DNA of 64,000 bases from an uncultured Eubacteriales bacterium (GTDB taxonomy: Bacteria; Bacillota; Clostridia; Oscillospirales; Acutalibacteraceae): NCBI GenBank assembly GCA_934491515.1, contig CAKSTF010000004.1:32750-96749 (forward strand), given 5' to 3'. Each line of letters opens with the position of its first letter. Within the stretch, counting starts at the first letter, position 1. A program made the translations under genes and the position numbers. The notes beneath the pieces are model-generated. The model was given only the letters and a program-made list of their open reading frames with translations, did not search any database and was not told where the DNA came from. Of this stretch, positions 7,499-15,132 are shown piece by piece.

Positions 7499-9077
7499 TT
7501 TCATCCTCCTCAGAATCGGGCGCGCCGGAAAGTTCCTCCGGACGTTCCAGAATGCCGCTTGGAATCCTGCGCAGCAATTGTTTTTTTGTTATTATTCCTT
7601 TTTCAAACAGCCTTAAAAGGAATTCGGTTTTTTCACTTTCGGTGTGGTGCTCCGCGTTTTCGGTCCTTACCTCCGCAGAAACCGCCGTATCCTTATACCT
7701 TTCGGAAGAAAACGGCATATACCATATTCCGTCGCGGTCCTCTATTCTTAAGTCTCTTTCTCCGTAACATGTAAGAAAGAAATCCGCCCATATTTCACAT
7801 ACCCTGCGAATAAATTCCGTATATCTGTTTTTAACTATCGAAAGCGACATCAAGGCGCTGTTTTTAACCGTGTTAAGCGCCGTTGCGTTATTAAGTATCT
7901 CGTCGCCCAGCACTGCAGCGGTGGCCCCGCTTTGGGTAAGGGTATTTTCTATAAGATTGTTTATGCTTTGGCAAAAGTCACCTGCGTGCTCGGGCGGCGT
8001 TACAAAATTAACGGCGCTTTTTACGTCTTCATTGCTGCCGTACACTTTTATTACCTGCCCGGGATCGTTTGTTATCTCGGCGGTAACGGTATCGCCGTTT
8101 ACCACCATTATGGGCATTCCCGTGCTCATGGCGGACCACACGTTTGCGGTTATCATACGGTTTATCGCTATCTGATTCGGTATAAGATAGGTTATTTCGC
8201 TGTCGCCGTAAATTATATCGTCGCGTTCCTCAAAGCAAAAAAGCGCTATCGGATATTTATGAAGTTTTGTATCGAACGGTTTTCTAATCTCCGCGTGCTC
8301 GGTGCTTCTTGTGCACATAACGGCGTAACTGCCGTCGGGATTGTACTCCTTATAAAGTTTTGTAAGCACCACTGCTTTTCCGTCGGTGCTGTCACGCTTT
8401 ATCGCCATTTGTTCCGCGGCGTTTCCGAAAGCCGCGGCCTCGCGGCAGATATCTTCGGTGCGCCTTAAACTTGCAATTATTATATACGGCTGTTTTTCAA
8501 TATCCTTAATATACGGGTCGGAAAAATAAACATCGTTTATTGACAGGGTCTCGCAGGCGATATCTCCCCTGCCGCCGTCTTTTTGCGGATCCCAGTAGGT
8601 GTAGATTATTCCGCTGCCCGTTATGTAGGCGTCACGCAGCGCTTTTTGGCAAACGGCGGAAAATCCGTTTTGCTCGGCACAGCTCTTTCTGTAATTTGAA
8701 AGTGCCGCCGTAACAAGATTTATTTCCTCGCTTGACGGCTGACGCGGTGTTTTGCCGCCGTTTTTCACTCTTAACTGTTTTTCAAGTTTTCTGAGATCCG
8801 GCGCGTCCGAAAAAAGGCGCGGTATGCCGCGGGCAGAATATTCCACCGTAATTTCGCCGTCCGTTATCTGCGACATTTTAAAATCGCCTATCCTTTTTAT
8901 AACGTTGTGCCTTACAAGCGGACGTTCGTTTCCCGTACCGGCGCCGCGCCATTGGTCGCCGGCGTAGAATCTGGCGTTTATGCGGCCCTGTTCAAATATT
9001 CCCTTGTCACCCACTTGAGATTTGAACTGTTTTGCCGTTTTGTATTCGCCGTAAATTTCTTTTGGGCTTGTGTTCAT
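7485..9077 (-). CDS. Phage portal protein (podovirus/P22-like)
   Basis: The 530-residue protein has features of portal proteins, the dodecameric ring through which DNA enters the capsid: an N-terminal block with ARFYAGDQW and RHNVIKRIGDFKMSQI, the phrase GSGIIYTYWDP, a central NQIAINRMITANVWSAMS helix and TALNTVKNSALMSLSIVKN, then an acidic C-terminus. AAAGGAG lies six nt before the ATG. Unusually, it lies downstream of the capsid gene; most packaging modules place the portal directly after the large terminase. The frame is full length and undamaged. Confidence 0.82.
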   Translation of the reverse strand: MNTSPKEIYGEYKTAKQFKSQVGDKGIFEQGRINARFYAGDQWRGAGTGNERPLVRHNVIKRIGDFKMSQITDGEITVEYSARGIPRLFSDAPDLRKLEKQLRVKNGGKTPRQPSSEEINLVTAALSNYRKSCAEQNGFSAVCQKALRDAYITGSGIIYTYWDPQKDGGRGDIACETLSINDVYFSDPYIKDIEKQPYIIIASLRRTEDICREAAAFGNAAEQMAIKRDSTDGKAVVLTKLYKEYNPDGSYAVMCTRSTEHAEIRKPFDTKLHKYPIALFCFEERDDIIYGDSEITYLIPNQIAINRMITANVWSAMSTGMPIMVVNGDTVTAEITNDPGQVIKVYGSNEDVKSAVNFVTPPEHAGDFCQSINNLIENTLTQSGATAAVLGDEILNNATALNTVKNSALMSLSIVKNRYTEFIRRVCEIWADFFLTCYGERDLRIEDRDGIWYMPFSSERYKDTAVSAEVRTENAEHHTESEKTEFLLRLFEKGIITKKQLLRRIPSGILERPEELSGAPDSEEDENDGV

Positions 9078-9143
9078 ATACTGCTCCTTTCAGGAAGGGA
9101 AACGGACATAAAGTCCGCCTCCCCAAAAAATGATAGGGACTTG

Positions 9144-10319
9144 TTACTGAACGGTAACAGTTGCCACTTTTGAAGTTACGGCAGGAATACCGTTAACCTT
9201 TATCTTTACAAAATAAAAGTATGTTCCGGCGGTAAGATCGGTAGGCACCGCAAAGGTTGCGGCAGCCGCATTTGCAATTTTAACGGCGTTTGCGCCGGTG
9301 CTGTCACTGCAGGCATACCACTGGTAGGTAAGCGTGCCGGTAGATACCGCGCTTACGCTTAAATTGCCGGATATGCTGCCGGCAGTCACGGTCTTATCGG
9401 CAGGCTGCGTTTTTACCGTTACGGCAGGCGCAATCCATGCCCAAACTGCGTCAAGACCGCTTTTTTCAACGAAAACGTCATAATAAATGCGGTAATCGAA
9501 CTTGTATGCGTCGGCGTCTATGTTCTGCTCGGGCGTAAACACACGCAGCTGCTCTGTCTTTTTAACAAGATGCGCGCCTGCCTTGGGGCAAACAAGCATA
9601 TATATTTCCCTTGAGTCTGCCTTGGGCGCAAAACCGCCGGCAGTTGTGTTAAGAAAATCGTAGGCGGTCTTCATACGTTCCGAAACCACGGGAATAAGCG
9701 CCACTCCGTTAAGTGAACGCACGGTAAGGTCAACTTCACCCTGACGGAAGTTTGAAACGGTTATCATTCTCGATATTTCGGCGGAATTCTGAAGCGCCGC
9801 ATAAAGCGTGCTGTCAACGAAAGCGACAAGTTCTTCATCAAAACCGACATTCTCCCTTACCGCAGATATAAGGTCGCAAAGCGCCTCGTAAGGCTTTTCA
9901 ATGCTGCCCTCTACAAGATTGGAACGGTTAAGCGCCGTAGTACCGAGTTTTGAAAGCACATAAGCGTCGCATTCGGGAACCACCTTTGTGCGGACATATT
10001 CTCCGAGTATCTTGCCCGCAAGGCTTGCAATACCCGTTTCATCCATATCCTCACGGTCGATCTGCAGGGAACGGGCACGGTCCATATTCATGGTGTACGA
10101 AGTGTTGCTTACTGTAATTGCGCCCTTTGTAAAACCGTTGTCGCGGTCATAATCCGCAAGACCCGAAAACTCCGCATCGGGAATGATTACGGTTTTAGCC
10201 CCCACAAACTTAGTGCGAAGAATGTTATCGGCAAAAAAGCCGGTTGCGCTTTTCTGAACAAAAAGACGGTCAAGTTCTTCGGAATATCTTGCCGCGTTTT
10301 CAAGTGAATTTATTGCCAT
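9144..10319 (-). CDS. Major capsid protein with C-terminal Ig-like domain
   Basis: Residues 1 to about 295 read as an HK97-fold coat protein: an N-terminal helix (AINSLENAARYSEELDRLF), the sequence TVIIPDAEFSGLADYDRD, DRARSLQIDREDMDETG, and a C-terminal strand with DYRIYYDVFVEKSGLDAVW. Residues about 297-391 form a separate bacterial Ig-like domain with TVKTQPADKTVTAGS, the hallmark LTYQWYAC strand and a closing strand. Such domains on capsids are surface-displayed in other phages and can bind cells or mucus. The gene follows the scaffold-like gene by 22 nt. The ribosome site AAGGAG is about 11 nt from the ATG. Confidence 0.82.
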   Translation of the reverse strand: MAINSLENAARYSEELDRLFVQKSATGFFADNILRTKFVGAKTVIIPDAEFSGLADYDRDNGFTKGAITVSNTSYTMNMDRARSLQIDREDMDETGIASLAGKILGEYVRTKVVPECDAYVLSKLGTTALNRSNLVEGSIEKPYEALCDLISAVRENVGFDEELVAFVDSTLYAALQNSAEISRMITVSNFRQGEVDLTVRSLNGVALIPVVSERMKTAYDFLNTTAGGFAPKADSREIYMLVCPKAGAHLVKKTEQLRVFTPEQNIDADAYKFDYRIYYDVFVEKSGLDAVWAWIAPAVTVKTQPADKTVTAGSISGNLSVSAVSTGTLTYQWYACSDSTGANAVKIANAAAATFAVPTDLTAGTYFYFVKIKVNGIPAVTSKVATVTVQ

Positions 10320-10341
10320 TTAAATCAGTTCTCCTTAAATT

Positions 10342-10974
10342 TTAATTTCCCCAGAGTCCCTTTATAAACTCCCGGTCGGCGGTGCCGCCGCACGCCGAAC
10401 CTTCGCCCGAAAGCGTGCCCGTGCTGCGCAGATTTACCGCCGCTTGCTGTTTTTTTGCGTTTTGCTGTTTTATCTTCTCATCCAAAAGATATCTTAAATA
10501 TGTGTCAAGCAGATTTTTGCCGAGCGCTTTTGATGTTTCCAAAACCTGCTGCGGAAGTTCGCCTATTTCCTTTATTTCGGGGAATCTTTCACGCAGTTCG
10601 TCAAATTCTCTGTTTGAAGATGATGTCATGTTTTCAAGACTTATAATATGTTCGGCAAGTTCGCCGTTGCCGCCAGTCTGCTCCATAAGTTCGGCGCGGC
10701 GGTTGTTTATCGCCTCTTCTTCCATACCGTTTAAAAATTCGGTAACGCTTTGTCCTTTTTTAAGCGCCATATTTTTAAGCCTTGAAAAATCCTCGCTTAT
10801 AAGGTCGTATTTAAGACCTTTTTGTGCCAATACCGATGCCTCCTCGATCGGTATTCTGCGAATTTCTTTGTTGAATTTTACCGATACGGCGGATATCTCC
10901 TTCCCGTCTTTGCACGGTGTGGTATCCGCATTTTCGGGTGTGTTTTCGGCGGCAGATGGTATTGCCGCTTTCAT
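10342..10974 (-). CDS. Putative capsid scaffolding protein
   Basis: This is a charged, helix-rich protein of 210 residues with many Glu, Lys and Gln and a likely coiled coil around residues 120-175. The stretch RRIPIEEASVLAQKGLKYD is of a type often found in scaffold-like proteins just upstream of capsid genes in Clostridia phages. Scaffolds guide capsid assembly and then leave or are cleaved. An ATG at 10986 is in frame, but the one at 10974 has GGAGG a few nt ahead, so I prefer it. Function rests mainly on composition and position. Confidence 0.62.
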   Translation of the reverse strand: MKAAIPSAAENTPENADTTPCKDGKEISAVSVKFNKEIRRIPIEEASVLAQKGLKYDLISEDFSRLKNMALKKGQSVTEFLNGMEEEAINNRRAELMEQTGGNGELAEHIISLENMTSSSNREFDELRERFPEIKEIGELPQQVLETSKALGKNLLDTYLRYLLDEKIKQQNAKKQQAAVNLRSTGTLSGEGSACGGTADREFIKGLWGN

Positions 10975-11012
10975 TTTTTCCTCCATATTTCCGGTGCCTC
11001 TTTTCTGTTCTT

Positions 11013-11192
11013 TTAAGTGGTTTTCCAGTCGCTTCCGTCAAACTGTAAAAATTTTCGGATATCGTCAAAAGCGGTGATTTCCGCCGACGCTTTTCTTACG
11101 CCGCCCGTTCTTTTGCTTTTGCCCGCGTATCCGGCAAGGAATCCGGCAAAAAACAATGCGGCGCCTAACGGTATAAACAGTACCGCTGTCAT
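11013..11192 (-). CDS. 59-residue membrane peptide of the phage-like operon
   Basis: This short frame (59 residues) overlaps the large terminase stop as ATGA and has GGAGG about 8 nt upstream, so it is very likely translated by coupling. It begins MTAVLFIPLGAALFFAGFLA, one membrane helix, followed by a basic linker (KSKRTGG) and a C-terminal amphipathic part ending DGSDWKTT. I do not recognise a family. A one-helix peptide between terminase and scaffold genes is unusual; holin-like, membrane-anchoring or assembly roles are all possible. Confidence 0.6.
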   Translation of the reverse strand: MTAVLFIPLGAALFFAGFLAGYAGKSKRTGGVRKASAEITAFDDIRKFLQFDGSDWKTT

Positions 11193-12487
11193 ACGTTCCA
11201 GCCTCCTTTAAAATCGCTGCCGTAAATTTCGGCATGCTCCGCATGCTGCGGAAAACGGCTTTCGGGGTGAAAGAATTTTACATCGCAAAAAGCGTAACGC
11301 AGCGCGTCGCACAAGTGGTTTTCGGTATCTCTGGGCATTTTCTGCCCCGAAGAATTCCGCGTTTCACCGTAAACATAGCCTGAAAGTTCCCGTATCATAT
11401 TAACGCATGAGGGGGATACCGTTATCCTGTATTCGTTAATCTGCGCTATGCCGCTTAAAATGCTGTCGCGCCCTTTAAGCGAAGGGCATATTCGCCCTAT
11501 TCCGAGCCGGCGCAGTTCATCGTTGGATTTCGGTTCCGCACAGTCCGCACGGATTCGCTCTTTTGCATATCCGCGGCGGATTATTTCATTTGCTATGTCG
11601 CTGTTTAACATTCTTTTTTTGTAAAATTCGTCATAGATGTATATTTGCTTTTTCACGGGACTTGCCTTGAACGCGATAAACGCTGTGGGGTCGTTGGTGT
11701 AACCGTAATCAAGCCCGAAGAAGTCTTTATAAAGTTCCTGTTCTTCTTTTGGTATTAAAAGTTCACCAACACTCCAGTTTTCAAACACAAGCCCTTCGGA
11801 TACGCCCCAGTTTCCCAGTCCCGCCACATCGTACTTTCGGGGATTTTCGGTTTTCATCCTTTCAAACACGTCTCGGTCGGTCTTATCCAGAAACTCGTTT
11901 GAAAGGTAATTCACCGTAAAACAGGCGGCGTTTTCGGGCGGATTGTCGAAAAATCTTTTCTTAAGCCAATGTCCGTCACTCCAGGGATTAAAGGTGAGAG
12001 TGGTTTGCTTGAAAAGATTTTCGGGCACGCTGCCGCGCGGTACCGACAGGTCAAGTTTGTCGAAATCCGATTCGCAGGATATTTCAAATGCTTCCTCTAT
12101 CCATACCCAGCAAAGATAACCCCTGCTTACGGTGGTGGAAGCAAGTTTCAAAACGTCGTCGAAACCGCGGAAAAGAATTTTTTGCCCCGTAGGCAGATAC
12201 ACCATTTCCATGTGCGATATGCTGTTTTTCCACAAATGCGATACCTGAAGCCTTTCCTGCGCCCATTTAAGTTGGGCAAAGGTGCTGTCGCGGTGGGTGT
12301 TCATAACCGCCCTTACCACAAGCAGATTGCTGTTTTCGTATTTCATTATGCGGAATATAAAGTTAAGTGCCGCCGTGGAACTTTTTTTGGAAGCCTTGCC
12401 GCCCTTTACCACCCTGTACCGGTGGGTGTCGCGCCAGAAGTCATCGTATCCGCCGCCTATTATTTCAGATATTCTTTTTTCCGACAT
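11189..12487 (-). CDS. Phage terminase large subunit (PBSX-type)
   Basis: The 432-residue protein holds both parts of the packaging motor. The ATPase has a Walker A-like VVKGGKASKKSST near residues 27-39 and a Walker B-type end YLCWVWIEEAFEI. The nuclease has the three acidic positions of the RNase H-like fold: GLDYGYTNDPTAFIAF, RADCAEPKS and NHLCDALRYAF. All key residues are present, so it looks functional. An in-frame TTG lies at 12493; I use the ATG at 12487, which is better spaced from GGTGGTGAT. It overlaps the small terminase gene by 23 nt and the membrane peptide by 4 nt. Confidence 0.9.
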   Translation of the reverse strand: MSEKRISEIIGGGYDDFWRDTHRYRVVKGGKASKKSSTAALNFIFRIMKYENSNLLVVRAVMNTHRDSTFAQLKWAQERLQVSHLWKNSISHMEMVYLPTGQKILFRGFDDVLKLASTTVSRGYLCWVWIEEAFEISCESDFDKLDLSVPRGSVPENLFKQTTLTFNPWSDGHWLKKRFFDNPPENAACFTVNYLSNEFLDKTDRDVFERMKTENPRKYDVAGLGNWGVSEGLVFENWSVGELLIPKEEQELYKDFFGLDYGYTNDPTAFIAFKASPVKKQIYIYDEFYKKRMLNSDIANEIIRRGYAKERIRADCAEPKSNDELRRLGIGRICPSLKGRDSILSGIAQINEYRITVSPSCVNMIRELSGYVYGETRNSSGQKMPRDTENHLCDALRYAFCDVKFFHPESRFPQHAEHAEIYGSDFKGGWNV

Positions 12488-12725
12488 CGTCAATTATCAC
12501 CACCGGCTCGGCCGCAGGGTTTTCCGTATCGGAGATCATACCCGCCAGTTCCTTTATTGCGGAAAGATCGCCGCCGCACGCCTTTTTGTAAAGCGCCGTG
12601 AGTATTCTGGTTCTGCGCGTGGGATTTTTAAAGTTGAATCCCTCGGATTTAAGGGTATCTGCCTCCTCCTCGGTAAGTTTTTCCGAAAGCAATGCTTCGG
12701 CGGCGGAAGATATTTGATTTTTCAC
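12465..12725 (-). CDS. Putative phage terminase small subunit
   Basis: This 86-residue protein starts VKNQISSAAEALLSEKLTEEE and is helical. TRRTRILTALYKKACGGDLSAIKELAGMI resembles small terminase proteins, which recognise viral DNA and load the large subunit. Identification rests partly on its position ahead of the large terminase. The frame stays open upstream to 12860, but only the GTG at 12725 has a good ribosome site (AAGGAAGGAG, about 7 nt away), and the upstream part has no family character. It is the first gene of the operon. I found no convincing promoter in the 235 bp before it. Confidence 0.65.
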   Translation of the reverse strand: MKNQISSAAEALLSEKLTEEEADTLKSEGFNFKNPTRRTRILTALYKKACGGDLSAIKELAGMISDTENPAAEPVVIIDDVGKKNI

Positions 12726-12849
12726 GTGTTTGCTCCTTCCTTTCGCCTTGCGGTAAACACACGGTCGCTGCAGTCGCCCTTGCCTTACCGCCGCGAATAT
12801 AATAGCGCCGACTTTTGCGACATTCACCGACATCTTAGGTAAACGATAC

Positions 12850-12878
12850 TTGAAATTCACGTTTTTCTGTTGTATAAT
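12850..12878 (+). promoter_or_regulatory. Sigma-A promoter for the DUF2975-ACT-UPF0210 genes
   Basis: TTGAAA (12850-12855) and TATAAT (12873-12878) are separated by 17 bp. About 15 bp downstream, 12891-12918 forms an 11-bp hairpin with a short loop in the leader; no T-run follows, so it is not a clear terminator. The remaining 12726-12849 stretch shows nothing I can name. Confidence 0.72.
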
Positions 12879-12962
12879 TACGGCATAAAATGCAACAAAG
12901 GCGATTTTGCCTTTGCTGCGTTATTTAAACTGTATCAGGCTGCATTACGGGAGGTCTTGATT

Positions 12963-13451
12963 ATGCACGATTACAGAAAATCCGTTAAATTTACGCTGTA
13001 TCTTACCTATGCCGCAATGGCAATTACGGCGCTTATAACCGTTTTTATGCCTTTAGCGGTACAGTGGTTTGTGGAGATTCGCGGCAAAGACCCCAACCTT
13101 GCAACAAGCATTATGATAACCTGCTACCCTTGTATGCCCTTTGCGGCGGTAATGCTTTATTCGCTTAGAAAACTGCTTTTGAATATGCTTGACGGTCTTG
13201 TACTGGGCGATGCAAATGTAAGGCTTTTGCGCACCATTTCAATATGCTGTTTGGGTGCTTCGGTTATAATGATACTAGGCGGTTTCCGCTATATGCCGTT
13301 TTACATATCGGGTTTTGCGGCAGCGGCAGGCGCGCTTGTTGTGTGCGTTATTAAAAATGTGTTTGACTGCGCTTTGCAAATGCAGCGTGAAGAAGAATTT
13401 GAGTCTGTGAGGAAACATTATGAAAAAGACAGTAATATCGGTAATAGGTAA
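12963..13451 (+). CDS. DUF2975-like membrane protein
   Basis: The 162-residue protein has four membrane segments (about residues 12-34, 48-68, 88-108 and 112-135) and the general pattern of DUF2975 proteins, small four-helix proteins of unknown role that are usually paired with a YozG-type helix-turn-helix regulator. No such regulator lies next to it here. I chose the ATG at 12963 because GGGAGGT sits about 7 nt upstream; the longer frame from 12870 has no ribosome site and would include the leader hairpin. The end overlaps the ACT gene by 32 nt. Confidence 0.65.
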   Translation: MHDYRKSVKFTLYLTYAAMAITALITVFMPLAVQWFVEIRGKDPNLATSIMITCYPCMPFAAVMLYSLRKLLLNMLDGLVLGDANVRLLRTISICCLGASVIMILGGFRYMPFYISGFAAAAGALVVCVIKNVFDCALQMQREEEFESVRKHYEKDSNIGNR

Positions 13452-13692
13452 CGACGCCGTAGGAATAACGGCAAAGGTTGCGGCGGTGTGTTCTGCGCAC
13501 AACGTTAACATAATCGACATTTCCCAGTCGGTTATGCAGGAAATGTTCGTAATGGTTATGATGACCGACGTAAGCGGAATAGACTGCCCGCTTAACACTT
13601 TTAAAGAGGAAATGAAACAATTAGGCAGCAGTATGGCGCTTGACATTCGCGTTATGCACGAAGATGTTTTTAATTCCATGCACCGAATATAA
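13420..13692 (+). CDS. ACT domain protein, UPF0237 family
   Basis: The 90-residue protein is a single ACT domain: KTVISVIGNDAVGITAKVAA on the first strand and helix, then VNIIDISQSVMQEMFVMVM. It fits the UPF0237 family, small stand-alone ACT proteins thought to bind an amino acid or similar ligand. It overlaps the DUF2975 gene by 32 nt, has a GAGG ribosome site, and is followed 12 nt later by a UPF0210 gene, a conserved pair in many Bacillota and other bacteria. A regulatory or sensing role toward the UPF0210 protein is inferred from that pairing. Confidence 0.88.
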   Translation: MKKTVISVIGNDAVGITAKVAAVCSAHNVNIIDISQSVMQEMFVMVMMTDVSGIDCPLNTFKEEMKQLGSSMALDIRVMHEDVFNSMHRI

Positions 13693-13704
13693 CGGGAGAT
13701 AAAA

Positions 13705-15060
13705 ATGCTTAATCTTAAAGATATTACAGAGACAATTACCATGATAGAGCAGGAAAATCTTGATGTGCGCACCATTACTATGGGCATATCGCTTCTTGAT
13801 TGTGCCGACAGCGACATTGATCGTTCCTGCGAAAAGATATACGAAAAGATTACCCGCAAAGCAGGCAATCTTGTAAAAACCGGCTGCGATATTGAAAGCG
13901 AATACGGCATACCGATAATAAACAAACGTATTTCCGTAACGCCGGTTGCCATGCTTGCCGCCGTATCGGGCGGCGACCCCGTAAAGTACGCAAAGGCGCT
14001 TCAGCGTGCCGCCGATTCCACCGGCGTAAACTTTATCGGCGGCTATTCGGCGCTTGTTCATAAAGGTTTTTCCGCAGGCGACCGCGAACTTATACTTTCA
14101 ATACCGCAGGCGCTTGCCGAAACCGATAATATCTGTTCTTCGGTGAACATCGGCTCCACAAAATCGGGCATAAATATGGACGCCGTAAAACTTATGGGCG
14201 AAATAGTAAGAAAATCCGCTGAACTCACCGCCGACCGCGACTGCATAGGTCCTGCAAAACTTGTTGTGTTCTGCAATGCGCCGGAGGATAATCCCTTTAT
14301 GGCAGGCGCTTTTCACGGCGTGGGCGAGCCCGACTGCTGCGTACATGTGGGCGTTTCGGGTCCCGGTGTTGTGCAAAACGCGCTTAAAAAGTGCAGCGGC
14401 GATTTAGGCGAGGTTGCCGAAACGGTTAAACGCACCGCATTTAAAATCACCCGTATGGGTCAGCTTGTGGGCACGGTGGCCTCCAAACGGCTTGGCGTGC
14501 CGTTCGGTATAGTTGATCTTTCCTTAGCCCCCACTCCTGCCGTGGGCGATTCGGTTGCAAGAATACTTGAAGAAATGGGTCTTGAACGCTGCGGCACCCA
14601 CGGAACCACAGCCGCGCTTGCCCTTTTAAATGACGCAGTTAAAAAAGGCGGCGTTATGGCGTCGTCCTACGTAGGCGGACTTTCGGGCGCGTTTATCCCC
14701 GTTTCCGAAGACGCCGGAATGATAGAGGCTGCAATAAGCCGCGACCTTTCCATACAAAAACTGGAGGCAATGACTGCCGTATGTTCCGTTGGCCTTGATA
14801 TGATAGCCGTTCCCGGCGATACGCCGGCGGAAACCATATCCGCCATTATTGCCGACGAAGCGGCGATAGGTATGGTGAATTCCAAAACCACCGCCGCAAG
14901 ACTTATCCCCGCAATAGGCAAAAAAGCAGGCGAAGAACTCAATTTCGGCGGTCTTTTGGGCAGGGCGCCGATAATGGACGTAAACCTTAAATCAAGCCCC
15001 AAAAAGTTTATAAATCGCGCAGGCAGAATCCCCGCCCCCATGCAGGCGCTTAAAAACTGA
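13705..15060 (+). CDS. UPF0210 (DUF711) family protein, PFL-like fold
   Basis: The 451-residue protein matches the UPF0210/DUF711 family end to end: it begins MLNLKDITETITMI, has DVRTITMGISLLDC, GIPIINKRISVTP, a GVSGPGVV loop and SLAPTPAVGDSVA. The fold is related to the pyruvate formate-lyase barrel, but no glycyl-radical site is evident and the reaction is unknown. It is coupled to the ACT (UPF0237) gene, which may bind its effector. A clear ribosome site (GGGAG) precedes the ATG, and a terminator follows. Confidence 0.9.
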   Translation: MLNLKDITETITMIEQENLDVRTITMGISLLDCADSDIDRSCEKIYEKITRKAGNLVKTGCDIESEYGIPIINKRISVTPVAMLAAVSGGDPVKYAKALQRAADSTGVNFIGGYSALVHKGFSAGDRELILSIPQALAETDNICSSVNIGSTKSGINMDAVKLMGEIVRKSAELTADRDCIGPAKLVVFCNAPEDNPFMAGAFHGVGEPDCCVHVGVSGPGVVQNALKKCSGDLGEVAETVKRTAFKITRMGQLVGTVASKRLGVPFGIVDLSLAPTPAVGDSVARILEEMGLERCGTHGTTAALALLNDAVKKGGVMASSYVGGLSGAFIPVSEDAGMIEAAISRDLSIQKLEAMTAVCSVGLDMIAVPGDTPAETISAIIADEAAIGMVNSKTTAARLIPAIGKKAGEELNFGGLLGRAPIMDVNLKSSPKKFINRAGRIPAPMQALKN

Positions 15061-15080
15061 CCTGCAAAACATAAAGACAT

Positions 15081-15122
15081 AAAAAAAGAACGACGGATAT
15101 TTCCGCCGTTCTTTTTATTTTT
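15081..15122. terminator. Bidirectional terminator between UPF0210 and transketolase genes
   Basis: A run of A, a stem pairing AAAAGAACG with CGTTCTTTT (one internal mismatch in the upper stem), a small loop, then a T-run that extends to about 15122. It serves both the plus-strand UPF0210 unit and the long minus-strand operon ending at 15133. Confidence 0.85.
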
Positions 15123-15132
15123 TTAAAATCTT

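Larger units (their letters stand above)
3891..12725 (-). mobile_element. Phage-like packaging/capsid operon (domesticated or remnant prophage)
   Basis: Nine minus-strand genes in tight order: small terminase, large terminase, 59-residue membrane peptide, scaffold-like protein, capsid protein, portal, connector-like protein, 694-residue structural-type protein and lipoprotein glycoside hydrolase. Most junctions overlap or are a few nt apart, and a bidirectional terminator closes the unit. All frames are open. No integrase, excisionase, repressor, replication, tail-fibre, holin or endolysin gene is seen, and no att repeats were noticed. Base composition looks like the surrounding host genes. 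By eye this suggests an old, maintained element rather than a recent prophage; a satellite or gene-transfer-like particle is possible but unproven. Confidence 0.75.

Noticed and set aside
10382..11077. Long plus-strand frame (231 codons) opposite the scaffold-like gene
   Set aside because: It runs against a tightly overlapping operon and has no domain pattern; it is a shadow of the helical coding sequence.
12726..12849. Promoter for the phage-like operon
   Set aside because: Several AT-rich hexamers exist on the minus strand, but no pair has acceptable sequence and spacing.
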